Shown: piece by piece, positions 1 to 11,130 of the stretch | How the letters are laid out: every line of letters begins with the position of its first letter | Position numbering within the stretch: the stretch's first letter is position 1 | Assembly (NCBI GenBank): GCA_026874595.1 | Contig: CM049319.1 | Location: forward strand, 67,173,917-67,237,916 | Direction of reading: 5' to 3' | DNA length: 64,000 bases | From: Sipunculus nudus | Lineage: Eukaryota > Annelida > Sipuncula > Golfingiida > Sipunculidae | Position numbers and translations under genes: made by a program | The notes under the pieces: generated by a model | Databases searched by the model: none | Seen by the model: the letters and a program-made list of their open reading frames with translations, nothing else | What the model was told of the DNA's origin: nothing

Positions 1-1137
1 TGCGGACGTGTAAACTCCATATGCTTTCTCGACCTTAAAAAAGGTTTTGATTCCCTAAATCACGATATATTATTGGCTAAATTAAAACAGTATGGCGTAA
101 ATGGAAATTCGCACACCTGGTTTTATAATTATTTATACGACCGAAAGCAGTTTGTCTGCTTAAATAACTATAAGTCTGAGGTGAAAACCATCGATACAGG
201 TGTACCACAAGGCACTGTACTTGGACCCATTCTTTTCTTACTATATCTTAATGACTTGCCCGATAATGTAACAGACGCAAAATGCTCGATTTATGCTGAC
301 GACATCACGCTATACGCAGACGGCATCGATCGCGAATCAGCACAACATAAGTTACAGGCTGCTGTAGACCAAGTTACTAAATGGCTTAATAAAAACAAAC
401 TAATTGCAAACGCCACAAAATCAGCTACTATGCTTGTGAGTTCCAAGCAACGCAAACAATCAAATTCATTACAAATAATTATCGATAAAGATATTGTCCC
501 GAATGTCGATGAATTTTCTCACCTTGGCTTGATCATTGACGCCCATCTCACATGGAAATCTCACACTTCTACCGTTTTTAAAAAGCTATGTTGCAAAATT
601 GGACTTTTACATCGGCTCAGCAAATTTCTACCACAGAAGTTTTTAGTCACTATATATCACGCCTTTGTTCAACCCTCAATAGATTATAGCCTAACAGTAT
701 GGGGCAGCTGTCCCAGCACATTCCGTGCCGCAATCCAACGAATGCAGTGTCGTGCGGCTAGGATAATAACAAAAAATTACGACCCAACTCAAAGAAGTTT
801 AGATTTAGTGAAAGAAATAGGCTTAATGACAATTGAACAGCGATATTTGTACCTCCTATCTATTTTAACCTATAAATGCATAAATGATTTAGCCCCTTCA
901 TATTTATGTAAGAATTTTCATATGGCGAAGGGCATTCATAATTATTCGACGCGGTTAACCGAAAACAAAAACTGTATCCTTCCGAAACCGCGTATTGAAG
1001 CCTTCAAGGCTACCTCTTTTTATGCAGGCAGTACTCTATGGAACTCCCTTCCTCGACACATTAAGATTGCTTCTAATTTGCAGCATTTTAAAAAATTATC
1101 ACGTTCGTACTTCTCCGATTTTACAATGATGTCATAA
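1..1137 (+). CDS. Non-LTR retrotransposon reverse transcriptase, 3' part of ORF2 (5' cut by window edge)
   Basis: The frame is open from base 1 to the TAA at 1135-1137, 378 residues with no internal stop. The window edge removes the endonuclease and the start of the RT. Visible RT landmarks in order are FLDLKKGFDSLNH (residues about 9-21), the TGVPQGTVLGPILF box (about 64-77), the catalytic YADD at bases 292-303, then thumb and C-terminal segments typical of Jockey/CR1-like LINEs (HLGLIIDAHLTWKSH, FVQPSIDYSLTVWG, LWNSLPRHIK near the end). The enzyme would copy element RNA at a nicked chromosomal target. The clean frame suggests a young copy. The clade (Jockey, CR1 or Rex1) cannot be settled by eye. 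Confidence 0.93.
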   Translation, partial: CGRVNSICFLDLKKGFDSLNHDILLAKLKQYGVNGNSHTWFYNYLYDRKQFVCLNNYKSEVKTIDTGVPQGTVLGPILFLLYLNDLPDNVTDAKCSIYADDITLYADGIDRESAQHKLQAAVDQVTKWLNKNKLIANATKSATMLVSSKQRKQSNSLQIIIDKDIVPNVDEFSHLGLIIDAHLTWKSHTSTVFKKLCCKIGLLHRLSKFLPQKFLVTIYHAFVQPSIDYSLTVWGSCPSTFRAAIQRMQCRAARIITKNYDPTQRSLDLVKEIGLMTIEQRYLYLLSILTYKCINDLAPSYLCKNFHMAKGIHNYSTRLTENKNCILPKPRIEAFKATSFYAGSTLWNSLPRHIKIASNLQHFKKLSRSYFSDFTMMS

Positions 1138-1431
1138 TCTTATCACAGCACGAAATTGTTTTAGATGTAATCGTTGCTCTTACCGCTGTTAGTACCGTCC
1201 CTTTTATTAATTTTATGATATTATCATTCCTTTGTAATGATTTTACAGTCTCATTATGTCTTTTATATTTCGCATTGTACATGTACTTTTATGTATTTTT
1301 ATTATCATGTTCGATTGTTTATAATATCTTGTATATCTTGGAAGAGGGCCCTGCTTATAACAGAATTCTTATTCTGGTACAGGCCACCCTTCACAATATT
1401 ATAATAAATAATAAATAAATAAATAAACAAG
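1138..1431 (+). mobile_element. 3' UTR and (TAAA)-type tail of the LINE
   Basis: This is the untranslated region after the RT stop. It contains GAAGAGGGCCCTGCTTATAA near 1340-1359 and ends in an imperfect ATAA/TAAA tract at about 1399-1429, the usual 3' signature of target-primed LINE insertions. The sequence immediately beyond belongs to a different, opposite-strand LINE, so this tail marks the insertion junction. Confidence 0.8.
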
Positions 1432-2290
1432 GTGTTGGCCAAGTTTGTACCTCGTTTCCCGCATATGCTCGGCAAAGTTCTCTTGTATTCACACACAGGA
1501 TCCTTTGACTTTAATCCGAGCATTGTCAAGCACTTGGTCACGACCATTGAACATTGTAGAACGCACAATTACAGGTCTGGGTTTACCCGAACTTCTGGAC
1601 GGAAGCCAATGTGCACGCTCAATACCAATATCTATGTCTGGGACTGCCGACAATCCAACTTTCTCTCGAACTATCGTTCTCAATTTACTCTCACAATCTG
1701 TCCCCTTACATTTCTCGTGATTCCGGAATTCCCTTGAATATCAAATTGTCTCGTTTACTGTGTTCCTCCAATTAGTCAGTCTTGTGCTTTAAATTCTTCT
1801 ACTACACTCTTCATGTCCTTTCGTAATGTTTCCAATTGTTGTTTCACTTATTGTGTCATCTCTTGGTATTCTTGATTTGTTGGAACCTCTAGTAGTGTCC
1901 TTTGTCTCATAGTATCTCCTGGTGGCGTTTTATTTGTAGCACCTTTTACCGGCTTTGTGCGACAGTTTTGTCTCTGTTTGGTAATGTAGAGTCCGTTGGT
2001 GGCGACGGCCCCGGATTACTTTCAATACCAGCGACCACAAGCAGTAGGGCCAGCAGTATTACAACACGATGAGACAATTACAATTTTGTTCAGTGTTTAC
2101 GCTCAATGTTTTGCACCGCCATTTTTGCCTTACTGCCCGCTGTACAAACGTACCAATTCTGGCTCTCCAAGTTGTCAAATTAACCCCCATCATTACATAG
2201 TGTTTCAGAGCGTTCCGTGTTGGCTCTTTTCGCGCACATGCACTCTCCAGTGTAATAATATAAATATATGTTATGACCGCTATAATTAGT
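1432..2290 (-). pseudogene. Decayed LINE ORF1 with N-terminal 2A-like motif
   Basis: Read on the minus strand, three ORF1 modules follow each other. At 2073-2006 a hydrophobic stretch (VVILLALLLVVA) is followed by GIESNPGP, a 2A-like ribosome-skipping motif. At about 1890-1780 lies a coiled-coil-like segment (VKQQLETLRKDMKSVVEEF). At about 1720-1489 is an L1-ORF1-like RNA-binding domain with IERAHWLP, GKPRPVIVR and FNGRDQVLDNAR. A stop (TAA at 2077-2079) just before the 2A region, several frame changes, and loss of everything past 1432 make it a fossil. 2A-like sequences at the head of ORF1 are known from APE-type non-LTR elements of sea urchins and other invertebrates; whether this one works is unknown. 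Confidence 0.78.
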
Positions 2291-2299
2291 GTTAATTAA

Positions 2300-3192
2300 C
2301 GCTCAAGGACAAGAAGACGTGCTGGTAAAAGTTTAAAAGAGTCTGATATTACAAAAATATTCAAATGAAAAAGTATTCTTTGCGGTATCCTCTTTGTAAA
2401 AATAAAATTAATTTGTTTACACAAATACAACAACAATCCTAACAACAATTTTGTATTATTAAAGGGGTTAATTTTTCTCTTAAAAGAGTGGATTAAGTAG
2501 TCTTCCTTACAGGGTAACAAGAGTCTTATAGAGCTTGGATATTGAATTTGATACGAAACAGACAATCAACTTTCCATATGAATATGTTAGTTATAATAAT
2601 TCATCTGGCTTTGCCTAGATTTTTATCAGAAGAGACTAAAGAATCGGTTATTTCTTTAGGATGGTAGAATAGTCTGGGTCTGTGTTTTGTTGTTTATTTA
2701 AGGCGAAGGGGACTTTTTTTTTAAAAACAGAGGACACTACGAGATCTAAGTCTTATTGTTTTATTTAGGACAGATGAGACTATCAGGTCTGTATTTTATT
2801 GTTTTATTTAGGTCAAAAGTGACTATGAGGTCTATGATTTATTGTTTTATTTAGGGATATGAGCGGGAAACCGTCGGTTTCTTCAATTTGAATCTTGCCT
2901 TACACTGATAAAATATGATGACTTGCTGTCTTCCAAGGGTTAGGACAGTACCCATACATTTGTAACAGGCACAATTTCTGAGTCTGAGGACAAGCTTAAG
3001 TAGTGGCAGTTCCCGAAAACCGTCAGTTCTCCAACTCATCCCTGATATTCAAGACAGAAGAAACGATGATCGGGTCTGTATTTTGGTCCTTTATTTTACA
3101 CAGAGCATATTATGAAGTATGCATTTTTTTTTCTTTTTTCTTAAGAACAAACGAGCCGGTTAGAAGGCCTTCGTTTTGATATTTTCTATAGG
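2300..3192. repeat. Upstream region with degenerate repeats of about 50 bp
   Basis: Between about 2640 and 2870 a unit resembling GGTCTGTATTTTATTGTTTT recurs three to four times at 50-60 bp spacing, with a weaker copy near 3070-3110. Two similar segments (GAAACCGTCGGTTTC at 2868 and GAAAACCGTCAG at 3015) flank 2880-3020. No ORF is supported. Any promoter of the downstream gene would lie here, but no clear TATA box was picked out. Confidence 0.5.
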
Positions 3193-6100
3193 ATGGAAGA
3201 TACGATGAGAAGATTTGTGTTATGTTTTTTTACCATCGTGGCTGTCCTTGTCCTGCGTACTGAAGGAGGACCAAGGCGTGAAAAAGGGAGGAAGGCAGCG
3301 AAAGGGATTCAGGCAAGTTACTGGTGAGTATTGTAATACTGTAGAAAAACTGACAACTTAATGTAAAAAAAAATATGGATATGGACACTGAATGGCACTG
3401 ATGAGCAATAAAAGTAACACTCTACATATATATTAGGCTCCGCTTAAGAGTTATGAAAACAACATTGTAAACACATATAATGTCTCTATTTCAAATTCAT
3501 GAAAAGTTCATGATTGTGTTAGACTGAAAACACAATCCAGTGGTCGGCATTCAGTAAAACATTTAAGTATAAATGAGAATTATTTTAACACATGGTGATG
3601 CTTTTGGCTACATATTGTCTGACTGAATCAATAAAATCGGAGACATTTGGATTAAAGACACATTAAAAGAATCAGACAAAGAGAAAGAGACGATCTCAGG
3701 TTTCATATTTATTTAATGGAAGCAGAAAAAAGCTGATAAATTCAAGATTTCTCATGTGAATCGGCATGATAGGCTGATTTCTTTCAATCGTTCCGACTCG
3801 CTCCACTCTAGACCGCCTTGGACAATATTTGGTAATGTCCCAAATTGTAAAGTAAAAATGTATATTTTATATCTTCCTGTTGTAGCCCCTAGCCTGTTGT
3901 TCATTTCACAAGACAAAGCAAGGGATCATTCCATATTTTATTTAGATGGAAAGAAACCTTTTTATATGCTTAAAAAGACAAACTTACTATATTTTTTAAA
4001 GGTGCAAGTGTGGTGACCGCTTTCGACGGGGATTCCCGATCAACACCACGTGTGCGGCGATGGGAGATGATTGTCAGGCCGCCTGTGAGGAGAATAGAAA
4101 CAAGATGGAAGAAAGGCTCGACGATGAGAAAAAAGAAAAAATCACACAAATGATCTGTTGCCAGGAAAACAGCACTGAAACTCTTACGGTACGTATATAT
4201 ACAGTATTCTTTTGTTAGGAAAGACACAATATCCAGATCATAAATCTTATTCTTAACAAAAATATGGACAATTTAAACAATAATAATAATGAATAATAAA
4301 AATACAAATAATAATAATAATAGTTATTATTATTATTATTATTATTATTATAATTATTATCTAAATAATTGACGTTTGTTGCACTGTCGAGGAACTCCTC
4401 TGTGATCACACGTCGGATATGCACGTTTTTTCGTCTTGAACTGTCGGAAATGATGGGAAGTCTTTAACTCTATTTCTCAAAAAGTAAAGAGATATCTCCA
4501 ATTATTTCCAAAGGGGTTATTCCAGCGCCACTTGTCGGCAATTAGGGAGTATCAAGGCAAAAGTAGTTTGTTACTCTGAATCAGGAATTTAGGCCATATT
4601 TACGTTTTCTGAGACTCAAAGGGTGAGACATTACAAAATGTTCAGTTGTTCGTAGTGCATCAACAGAAAAATTATTCTATTATAAAAATATGAAGTTAGT
4701 AGGCTTGAAATAAGCTTTTGCATATAAATTTACAAATTTTCTTTAGGCATGTTATACTTTAGCTAGTCTTTATTATATTAAAGCACTATTTGTCGCATTT
4801 GTAAGAAGCAAAACGGTTCTACAAGTTCAAAATAATGAACGGTTAGGAGAAGCAAATAATAATAATAATAATGTCCTTCTTAAATCTATATCATAACTGA
4901 CGGTGGTACCACTTAACTTTTGTCACCCAACTCCTCTGCGGCCATGCCTCGGAAATGATAGATTTTTGTCTTGAACTGTCATACACGATGTCTAAGGGGG
5001 GTAATGTGCTGACAACAGTTATCGATCATCCGGTTTAATGAACAGTTCCAGGAAAATATGGTAACATGGAAGGCTGTACAATTAACCTGCCTTGTCATGT
5101 AGCCAGGGCTCTGCAGTCATTCTTGTCATTGCCATTGATAATAATATTAATCTTTGTAAGCTATATAACTGTATCATTTTTTGTCAGGGTTTTCTTTGTT
5201 AAAGTGTCTTTCAGATTTCATTGGGATATGGTATATCGCGCTTGCCCTACACTGTGCCATCATTAAACTGGGCGCTTACAGTAACTGAGTGCCTACATCT
5301 TCGGTAAAAATAAAATTCTGAACCAATACACTATATTACGGTGGCTGATTTAGGACACAGAAAAAAAAAATATTTATCTCGTGATCTCGAGATAACATCT
5401 CGAGATCTCGACATAGAATTTCGCAAAAAAAAAAAAATTTTAGGAAGCAAAAAAAAAAATTTTAGGAAGCAAAAAAAAATTTTAGGAAGCAAAAAAAAAA
5501 ATTTTAGGAAGCAAAAAAAAATTTTTAGGAAGCAAAAAAAAAAATTTGAGAAAGCAAAAAAAAAAATTTTTAGGAAGCATTTTAGGAAGCAAAAAAAATT
5601 TTTAGGAAGCAAAAAAAATTTAGAAAGCAAAAATAAAATTTTTAGGAAACAAAAAAAAAATTATCTTTCGAGATCTCCATAAAAAATGTCACACTTGTAC
5701 GAACCATTCAAAGCTGAATTGACATAAAGGGGACATTATACGTTAAGAGTGCTTACTATTGCAATTATAAAACAAAGACCATGTATACTGTGTTTAACTG
5801 AACCGTAATACAATATAATTAATTTAAAATCAATCAAGTTTGTATATTCCCTGAGATACGGCGAGTTGAAGAAAAGTTCAATATAAATTCAATATTTAAT
5901 ATTCATATCCGTAAGGAAGATGTCAAAGCCTAAAGAATCTGAAACATTCTACCTGAACGGCGGATTCGGAGCCATGCTGTTAAATCACTCAAATAGAAAT
6001 GTTTAGGTCTGCATGCATGCATTGTGGGTACCTTATTATTTTAAGAATCCAAACAAATATGAGCTTCTTATAGAAACACGCTTTTTGTACAATTTCTTTC

Positions 6101-8088
6101 AGCTTTTGTTTTATTGAAATGGTGTGTCGTTTTATGGAACATGTATTAGACCATCATAAATTAAAATATGCTAAAACTGATTACTGTGTTTTCAGGTAGG
6201 TACGCTGGGGGGGGGGGGGGGTCGGGGAGGAGCGTTGCTTCAGCCCCTAAAGCCCAAGTCTTGATCTACTATAGCTCTTACTATAGCTCAGATTAATTTA
6301 ATCAACCTATCTTCATAAATGTTTTATATTCATAAATAAACGGTTTAAAATTTCGATCATCTCTCATCATGATTTTTCTTCAGCAAAATGCTCTGCTTTG
6401 GTCTTAAAGTCGCTATTCACCTGCCTTATTTATAGAATCTTTGTAAAAACTCTGCATATACATATTAAAGAAGTGAAAGTAATCATAAACATAATCTAGG
6501 TAAACATAATCTATTAATCTTTCATGAAAATGAGCCAATGCCATGGGTAAAGGCGGTGTCTTTGTCTATATCCACATTTATTTATAACATGGGTCGGGGG
6601 GGGGGGGGGGTGCAAAAATTGCCACCGATCGTAATAGAAAGACGTCCGGCAGAAACATCTGGCTTCAATTCAGAGATTACAGATTTCTGTAAATGACAAA
6701 TACTGCATTGCTTCACATGCTCTTACGAATATAAACTAGTGATCTTTCAATAACTCGGTTACATGTTTTTATCTGTATGTTAACACTTGCTCAAGTGGCT
6801 TGTATACAAGTAGCCTTTAGATAAAATGTTTATACGTCAAAGTGACGTTATAAGACCCATTCCAAGCTTGGGTTTCTTCCTAAATTTTTTTTTTGCTTCC
6901 TAATTTTTTTTTTTTTTGCTTCCTAAAATTTTTTTTTTTTGCTTCCTAAAAATTTTTTTTTTGCTTCATAAAATTTTTTTTTTATGCTTCCTAAATTTTT
7001 TTTTTTGCTTCCTAAAATTTTTTTTTTGCTTCCTAAAAAATTTTTTTTTTGCTTCATAAAATTTTATTTTATGCCTCCTAAAATTTTTTTTTTTTGCTCC
7101 CTAAAATTTTTTTTTTTTGCTTCCTAAAAATTTTTTTTTTGCTTCCTAAAAATTTTTTTTTTGCGAAATTCTATGTCGAGATCTCGAGATGTTATCTCGA
7201 GATCACGAGATAAATATTTTTTTTTCTGTGTCCTAAATCAGCCACCGTACTATATAATTTATTAATTTATCTTTTCCCTTACACTTATAAATGTATGCAT
7301 TTTCTTTTTGGAATACGAACTTGTTTCTTTACTAGTGACTACTTGTAACATTCTGTTTCTCAGTTGATGCCATAAAATCATTGAGGACACAGTTACATCC
7401 TTGTCATACCTATCTATATATAAAACGATCATGACTCCTTAACTGGCTTAATTAAGACCATGTTAATAAGACAGGAGCGGATATCGAAACAGGGGTGGGT
7501 TAGGAATATAACCCCCTTTAAGGAAATTGCATTATATGTCCCGTATTTAAGGCTTATTCCCCCCTTCTTGTACTGTGGCCTTAAATGAATCGTTTCTATC
7601 GATGTAATATATATAATATATTAATTTATCCTTTCCCTTACATGTAAACATGTTTGTGTTTCCTATTAGAAAAAAACTCTTTTCTTGTACTGTGGGCCTT
7701 AAAAGAATTTTTGTTTAGTTCTAAGCATAAATCCCTCCATTGCAAAAACCCTTGACCAATCCCCACTAAAATAATGCGTTCCAATCAACAACTTGGTGAA
7801 AATGACCTCTATCATGTCACTTTCTAGATGACCAAACAGGACACGGCTTCATCCAGTGACACAACCTGCGAGGATGTGACTGGCGACCTCCTGCCTGTCA
7901 CGATCAATTGCGATGATGTGACTGGCGACCTCCTGCCTGTCACGATCAATTGCGAGGATGTGACTGGCGACCTCCTGCCTGTCACGATCAATTGCGATGA
8001 TGTGGACTTGGAGAATTGCAGAAAAGGTCACGGCATTGTAAGACGTGGTGGCGGTGAAAGACAAACTGGGGGTGGTTGGGAGACGTAA
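3193..8088 (+). CDS. Secreted cysteine-rich protein with three 14-residue repeats (3 exons, unrecognised family)
   Basis: Exons 3193-3323, 4002-4188 and 7828-8088 join in one frame to give 192 residues. Donors are GTGAGT and GTACGT; acceptors are TTTTTTAAAG and CACTTTCTAG; junction phases are 2 and 0. Exon 1 encodes a signal peptide (hydrophobic core FVLCFFTIVAVLVL, residues 8-21; Met1 or Met5 could start it) and a basic stretch. Exon 2 starts WCKCGDRF and holds seven cysteines (45, 47, 61, 68, 72, 96, 97) around a Lys/Glu-rich helix-like segment. Exon 3 holds three exact-length 14-residue repeats (C-E/D-D-V-T-G-D-L-L-P-V-T-I-N, cysteines 120, 134, 148, 162), then C169 and a Gly/Arg-rich tail. 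I do not recognise the family; a secreted defence or matrix peptide is possible. Exon 3 is the least certain join. Confidence 0.6.
4189..5330. other. First part of intron 2 of the Cys-rich gene
   Basis: This is intronic. It holds a (TAA)/(TTA) microsatellite at about 4279-4363 that inverts polarity near 4322, and a short (AAT) tract at 4853-4873. I see no other feature before the foldback element. Confidence 0.5.
5337..7249. mobile_element. Foldback-type element with long repeat-filled inverted arms
   Basis: The left end reads TACGGTGGCTGATTTAGGAC at 5337 and its reverse complement ends at 7249. The outer 110 bp of both arms is nearly identical and includes clustered TCTCGAGA palindromes. 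Each arm then carries 10-15 tandem copies of a unit of about 20 bp made of TTTTAGGAAGC plus an A-run (5434-5660; mirror at 6875-7163). Arms of about 350-375 bp flank a spacer of about 1.2 kb with no ORF and two 15-G runs. Direct repeats CTATAT at 5331-5336 and 7250-7255 fit a 6-bp target-site duplication. No transposase is present, so it is non-autonomous. It sits inside intron 2 of the Cys-rich gene. Confidence 0.85.
7256..7827. other. Rest of intron 2, with local duplication
   Basis: A segment of about 60 bp (ATTTATTAATTTATCTTTTCC and following) next to the foldback end recurs imperfectly at about 7605-7665. TTGTACTGTGGCCTTAAA at 7567 recurs at 7684. Otherwise nothing is seen before the exon 3 acceptor. 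Confidence 0.45.
7867..8006 (+). repeat. 42-bp coding minisatellite in exon 3
   Basis: Units start with TGCGAGGATGTGACTGGC or TGCGATGATGTGACTGGC at 7867, 7909 and 7951; a fourth partial unit begins at 7993. The period is 42 bp (14 codons), so copy-number change keeps the frame. GAG and GAT alternate at the second codon. Confidence 0.9.
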
Positions 8089-9293
8089 CTGGGGTAAAAG
8101 ACGTAGGGGGTAATTCAAGGACGGGTCAAGGAGGGGGGGAGGGGGATAATCAAGGCGGCCATAGCCCCATACCATACGATTGATGATTAAATTGGCTTGA
8201 TCACAGATATAATACTATTGACACTTTATATAAATACTTAATATTCTTTTATTTATGTTCGAATTTTTTCTATGCATGTAACAGGAAAGGGAGCATGGTT
8301 CATGCAGTAAATGATACTTTATTTTTATTGTAAATTGACTTTTTACCGTGTAATAGTATTTTCTTTTGACGTTTAGGTCTGGTTGTATTTGTTAATGTTG
8401 TGGTTGTAATTAAAAAAAAATAAAATTCCATGTTTAAGAGTATGAGGTAAAGTATTTCATAATTAAATAATTATATTTTCATTATTTCATCTCCCAGCCT
8501 CCTAAATCCCGGTTAGCGCCCCTGTAATTTGAGAACAATGTCAGAGAAAGCCGTGCAATTTGCTCTACAGATCTATCATAAATGAATATGTAGCTTATCT
8601 TAGAAAAAACGGGTATTTTTATCATTTAAGTTTGCTTGTTATCATTCATTTGAATGGCCATTATTTTCCTTTTCCGTTTGGCTCATTACTCACATGTAGG
8701 TATTTGCATAAAGTATATAATCCCGAGCTAAGGCACAGAGATTTTTCATTTTGGTTGTGAACAACATGTGTAAGGTTCTTAGTTGCTACATTTGCAGACT
8801 TATCTAATAAACAGGACATGAAATATATTTAATGTATTTGTTTCCCTTTTGCATCCAAATAAGAGGAAAATACTCGAATATGTGTTTGTGCCCGTATGTG
8901 CGCTCAGACTCAGAATTTAGTCCATAAATTAACTTATTAAATATTTATTTTCTATAAAAGTTAATCTCTGTGTTTTAACAAACAGAAACTTTTAAGACAT
9001 GCGGATCCCCATCACACCTGGGCCAAATAGCTCTCTTCAGTCGGTAGTTTTGCCTCTACATGAAAGAAGAGTGCCATTGGTGGAAGTTTGAGTATCAGAA
9101 CAGATCATTCTCATTTCCTATAATTCCTGGCTATTTAAATGTATTGCGTCACCCCGGACAAATCAGAGTAAAAATATATTTGCAAAAATTCGTTATAACT
9201 TAGCATTTTATGTGCTAATTTTTCCATGTTTCCAATGAGTTAGCCTTAGAATTCAACAGGAAACGTTATCGCCGTACCTGCATATATATACAT
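8089..9293. other. 3' flank of the Cys-rich gene and intergenic DNA
   Basis: A candidate polyadenylation signal AATAAA lies at 8419-8424, about 330 bp after the stop. G-rich sequence at 8105-8155 follows the stop codon. No further gene is seen; short ORFs here have no supporting motif. Confidence 0.4.
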
Positions 9294-9545
9294 GGGGCCT
9301 GGACAGCTGAGTGGGGCCTGGACAGCTGAGTGGTAAAATGCTTGGCTCTCTCCGCTGGCGACCCAGGTTCGATCCCCGGCGTGGCTATGAGAGTGGGTTG
9401 TAGTTGCCCGTCCAAGGCCGGTGGTTTTCTCTGGGTACTCCGGTTTCCTCCACCCCTGCAGACTACTGAACGCCATCAACCGAGCCATGGAGAGTGCCTC
9501 GATTAGTTATAATAACTATTTGTACAATCCATGTAAAATAAATAG
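9294..9545 (+). mobile_element. tRNA-derived SINE
   Basis: A tRNA-like head has an A-box-like CTGAGTGGTAAAATGCTTGG and a B box GGTTCGATCCC near 9367-9377. It is followed by a conserved-type body (GGTGGTTTTCTCTGGGTACT at 9420, then CGGTTTCCTCCACCCCTGCA) and an A-rich end (TGTAAAATAAATA near 9530). The first 19 bp of the head (GGGGCCTGGACAGCTGAGT) is tandemly duplicated at 9294-9312 and 9313-9331. Such SINEs are common in molluscs; the exact family is not assigned. Confidence 0.78.
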
Positions 9546-10297
9546 GTTTAGGTTTACACAACGCATGTTTTCTTTGTGTCAATTTATCACGCAAACTATC
9601 AAGTCTACCGGCTGTAGACATTGTATTATTGTATAACTGTCTTTGGAAGGACTGGTATAGCAGTGCAGTTTTGGGCAGGACACAAAGTTGGCCCTATTGG
9701 TCCTCTTAAAATGACAAAGGACTGGGTTTTTTCCCCAAGGCCAGCTCTCATTGATCTCAGTATTGATCTAGGGTCACCATGGATGGCCTCATGTGTATCA
9801 ATAAAAAGTGACTTAAAAACGTTAATTATGCTAATTAGAAAATTATAATCCTCTCAAGATGTTGGTTATACTGACCTATGTGTTGGGGGGGTTAACCTGT
9901 TCTTAATGTATATTGGGTACAAGCACGTACGCGCGCACGCACCCATTACATCAAGCATTAAACGTTAGCGTATAAACCGTGTTTAATGTTTTCTGAGAAA
10001 ATAGGGTAACACTTAATACGGCCCCGGAGGAGGTGCAGTGGGACAGAAATGCCATGTTCACGTCTATGTCAGCCGGCTGGGAGCTGACACTGCGGTTATT
10101 TGTGTGTGTGGGGTGGGGGTGGGTGGGGGGGGGGTTCCTAAAAATATACCAATTATTTATACATGTACTATGAAATCATGAATAAAGTCCTGCTGTTTTT
10201 GTAGTAAAAATATAAAAGCCTATAGCTGTTAGAACATGGCTCATTGTACACTACATCATGACTTTTCCCACTATAGCGTGTCATTGATTTTATAAAC

Positions 10298-10340
<43 letters not shown>

Positions 10341-10890
10341 GCAAATAATTTTTCAAGAACGTACACATCTAAATGGAAGTAAGCAAAGACACACACTGGT
10401 ATATAAAACGCCTTATGACGTTCTTCAGAGCTAGTATTTTAGTAAGGGATTTCACGCCACAGTGTGCAATAAAATAAAAACTTTATTTGAAAGGATATAA
10501 TTTTAATGAGATAAACGGGGCTACATGTTGTCCTGGTAAAGTAATTGAACCTGGTCTGTCATCGCTTAACTGTCATGTGGTATATTTTATGTTCTAATGA
10601 AGGTACAAATTAGATTATACCTCCAAGGTCCATAAGAATGCACTCTCGTGACCATACAGAATGGTAACTTTAAAAATATTGAAACAATGTGAAGGAATAA
10701 CAGATGTTTGCTCACGTAAATGATCTCCTGAGTGTCATTGACATCAACTTCCTGTACCTGACGACTTTACTTATAATCGAGTTCGGACCAGCATGTAATA
10801 AAGTAAACAGCTATATAGTTCCATAGAATCCCCTAGTGGTTATATACATAAGATTTCATGTTAACGATGACGTCATTAAATAAATACAAC
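9546..10890. other. Intergenic, low-complexity tracts only
   Basis: It contains a GT/G-rich tract at about 10100-10135 and a (TA)n microsatellite at about 10301-10337. No gene is supported. Confidence 0.4.
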
Positions 10891-10894
10891 AGCT

Positions 10895-10988
10895 CCTATT
10901 GGTAAAGGTGATTTTCCGTGTTACCACTACTATATACTATATAACCGACCCGTTCTTGAAGTGTAAGCCACACAGTCCATCTATATAA
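10895..10988 (+). promoter_or_regulatory. Candidate promoter of the crystallin-like gene (CCAAT-type and TATA boxes)
   Basis: CCTATTGG (a reversed CCAAT box) lies near 10892-10900. TATATAA occurs at 10938-10944 and again at 10982-10988. A start site about 30 bp after the first TATA would give a leader of about 160 bp before the coding frame. This is placement by motif only. Confidence 0.4.
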
Positions 10989-11130
10989 GTTAATTGGCTT
11001 ACAAAAGTTGGTTCAACACGGTTCAAACGAAGAAGACCTGAGATTACAACGATAGAGACAGATCAAGCAAAATCAACCGGCTGCCGCATCAGTGTGTCAG
11101 AACTCAAGTCGATCCAGTTAGCTGATGTAA

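Noticed and set aside
5341-5682. Lys-rich 113-codon ORF and its Phe-rich opposite-strand partner
   Set aside because: Both are translations of the AGGAAGC plus A-run tandem repeat in the left foldback arm.
7849-8175. 108-codon minus-strand ORF
   Set aside because: It is a shadow of exon 3; the 42-bp unit keeps both strands open.
9303-9385. Functional tRNA gene
   Set aside because: The B box is good, but acceptor and anticodon stems do not pair and it is joined to a SINE body.
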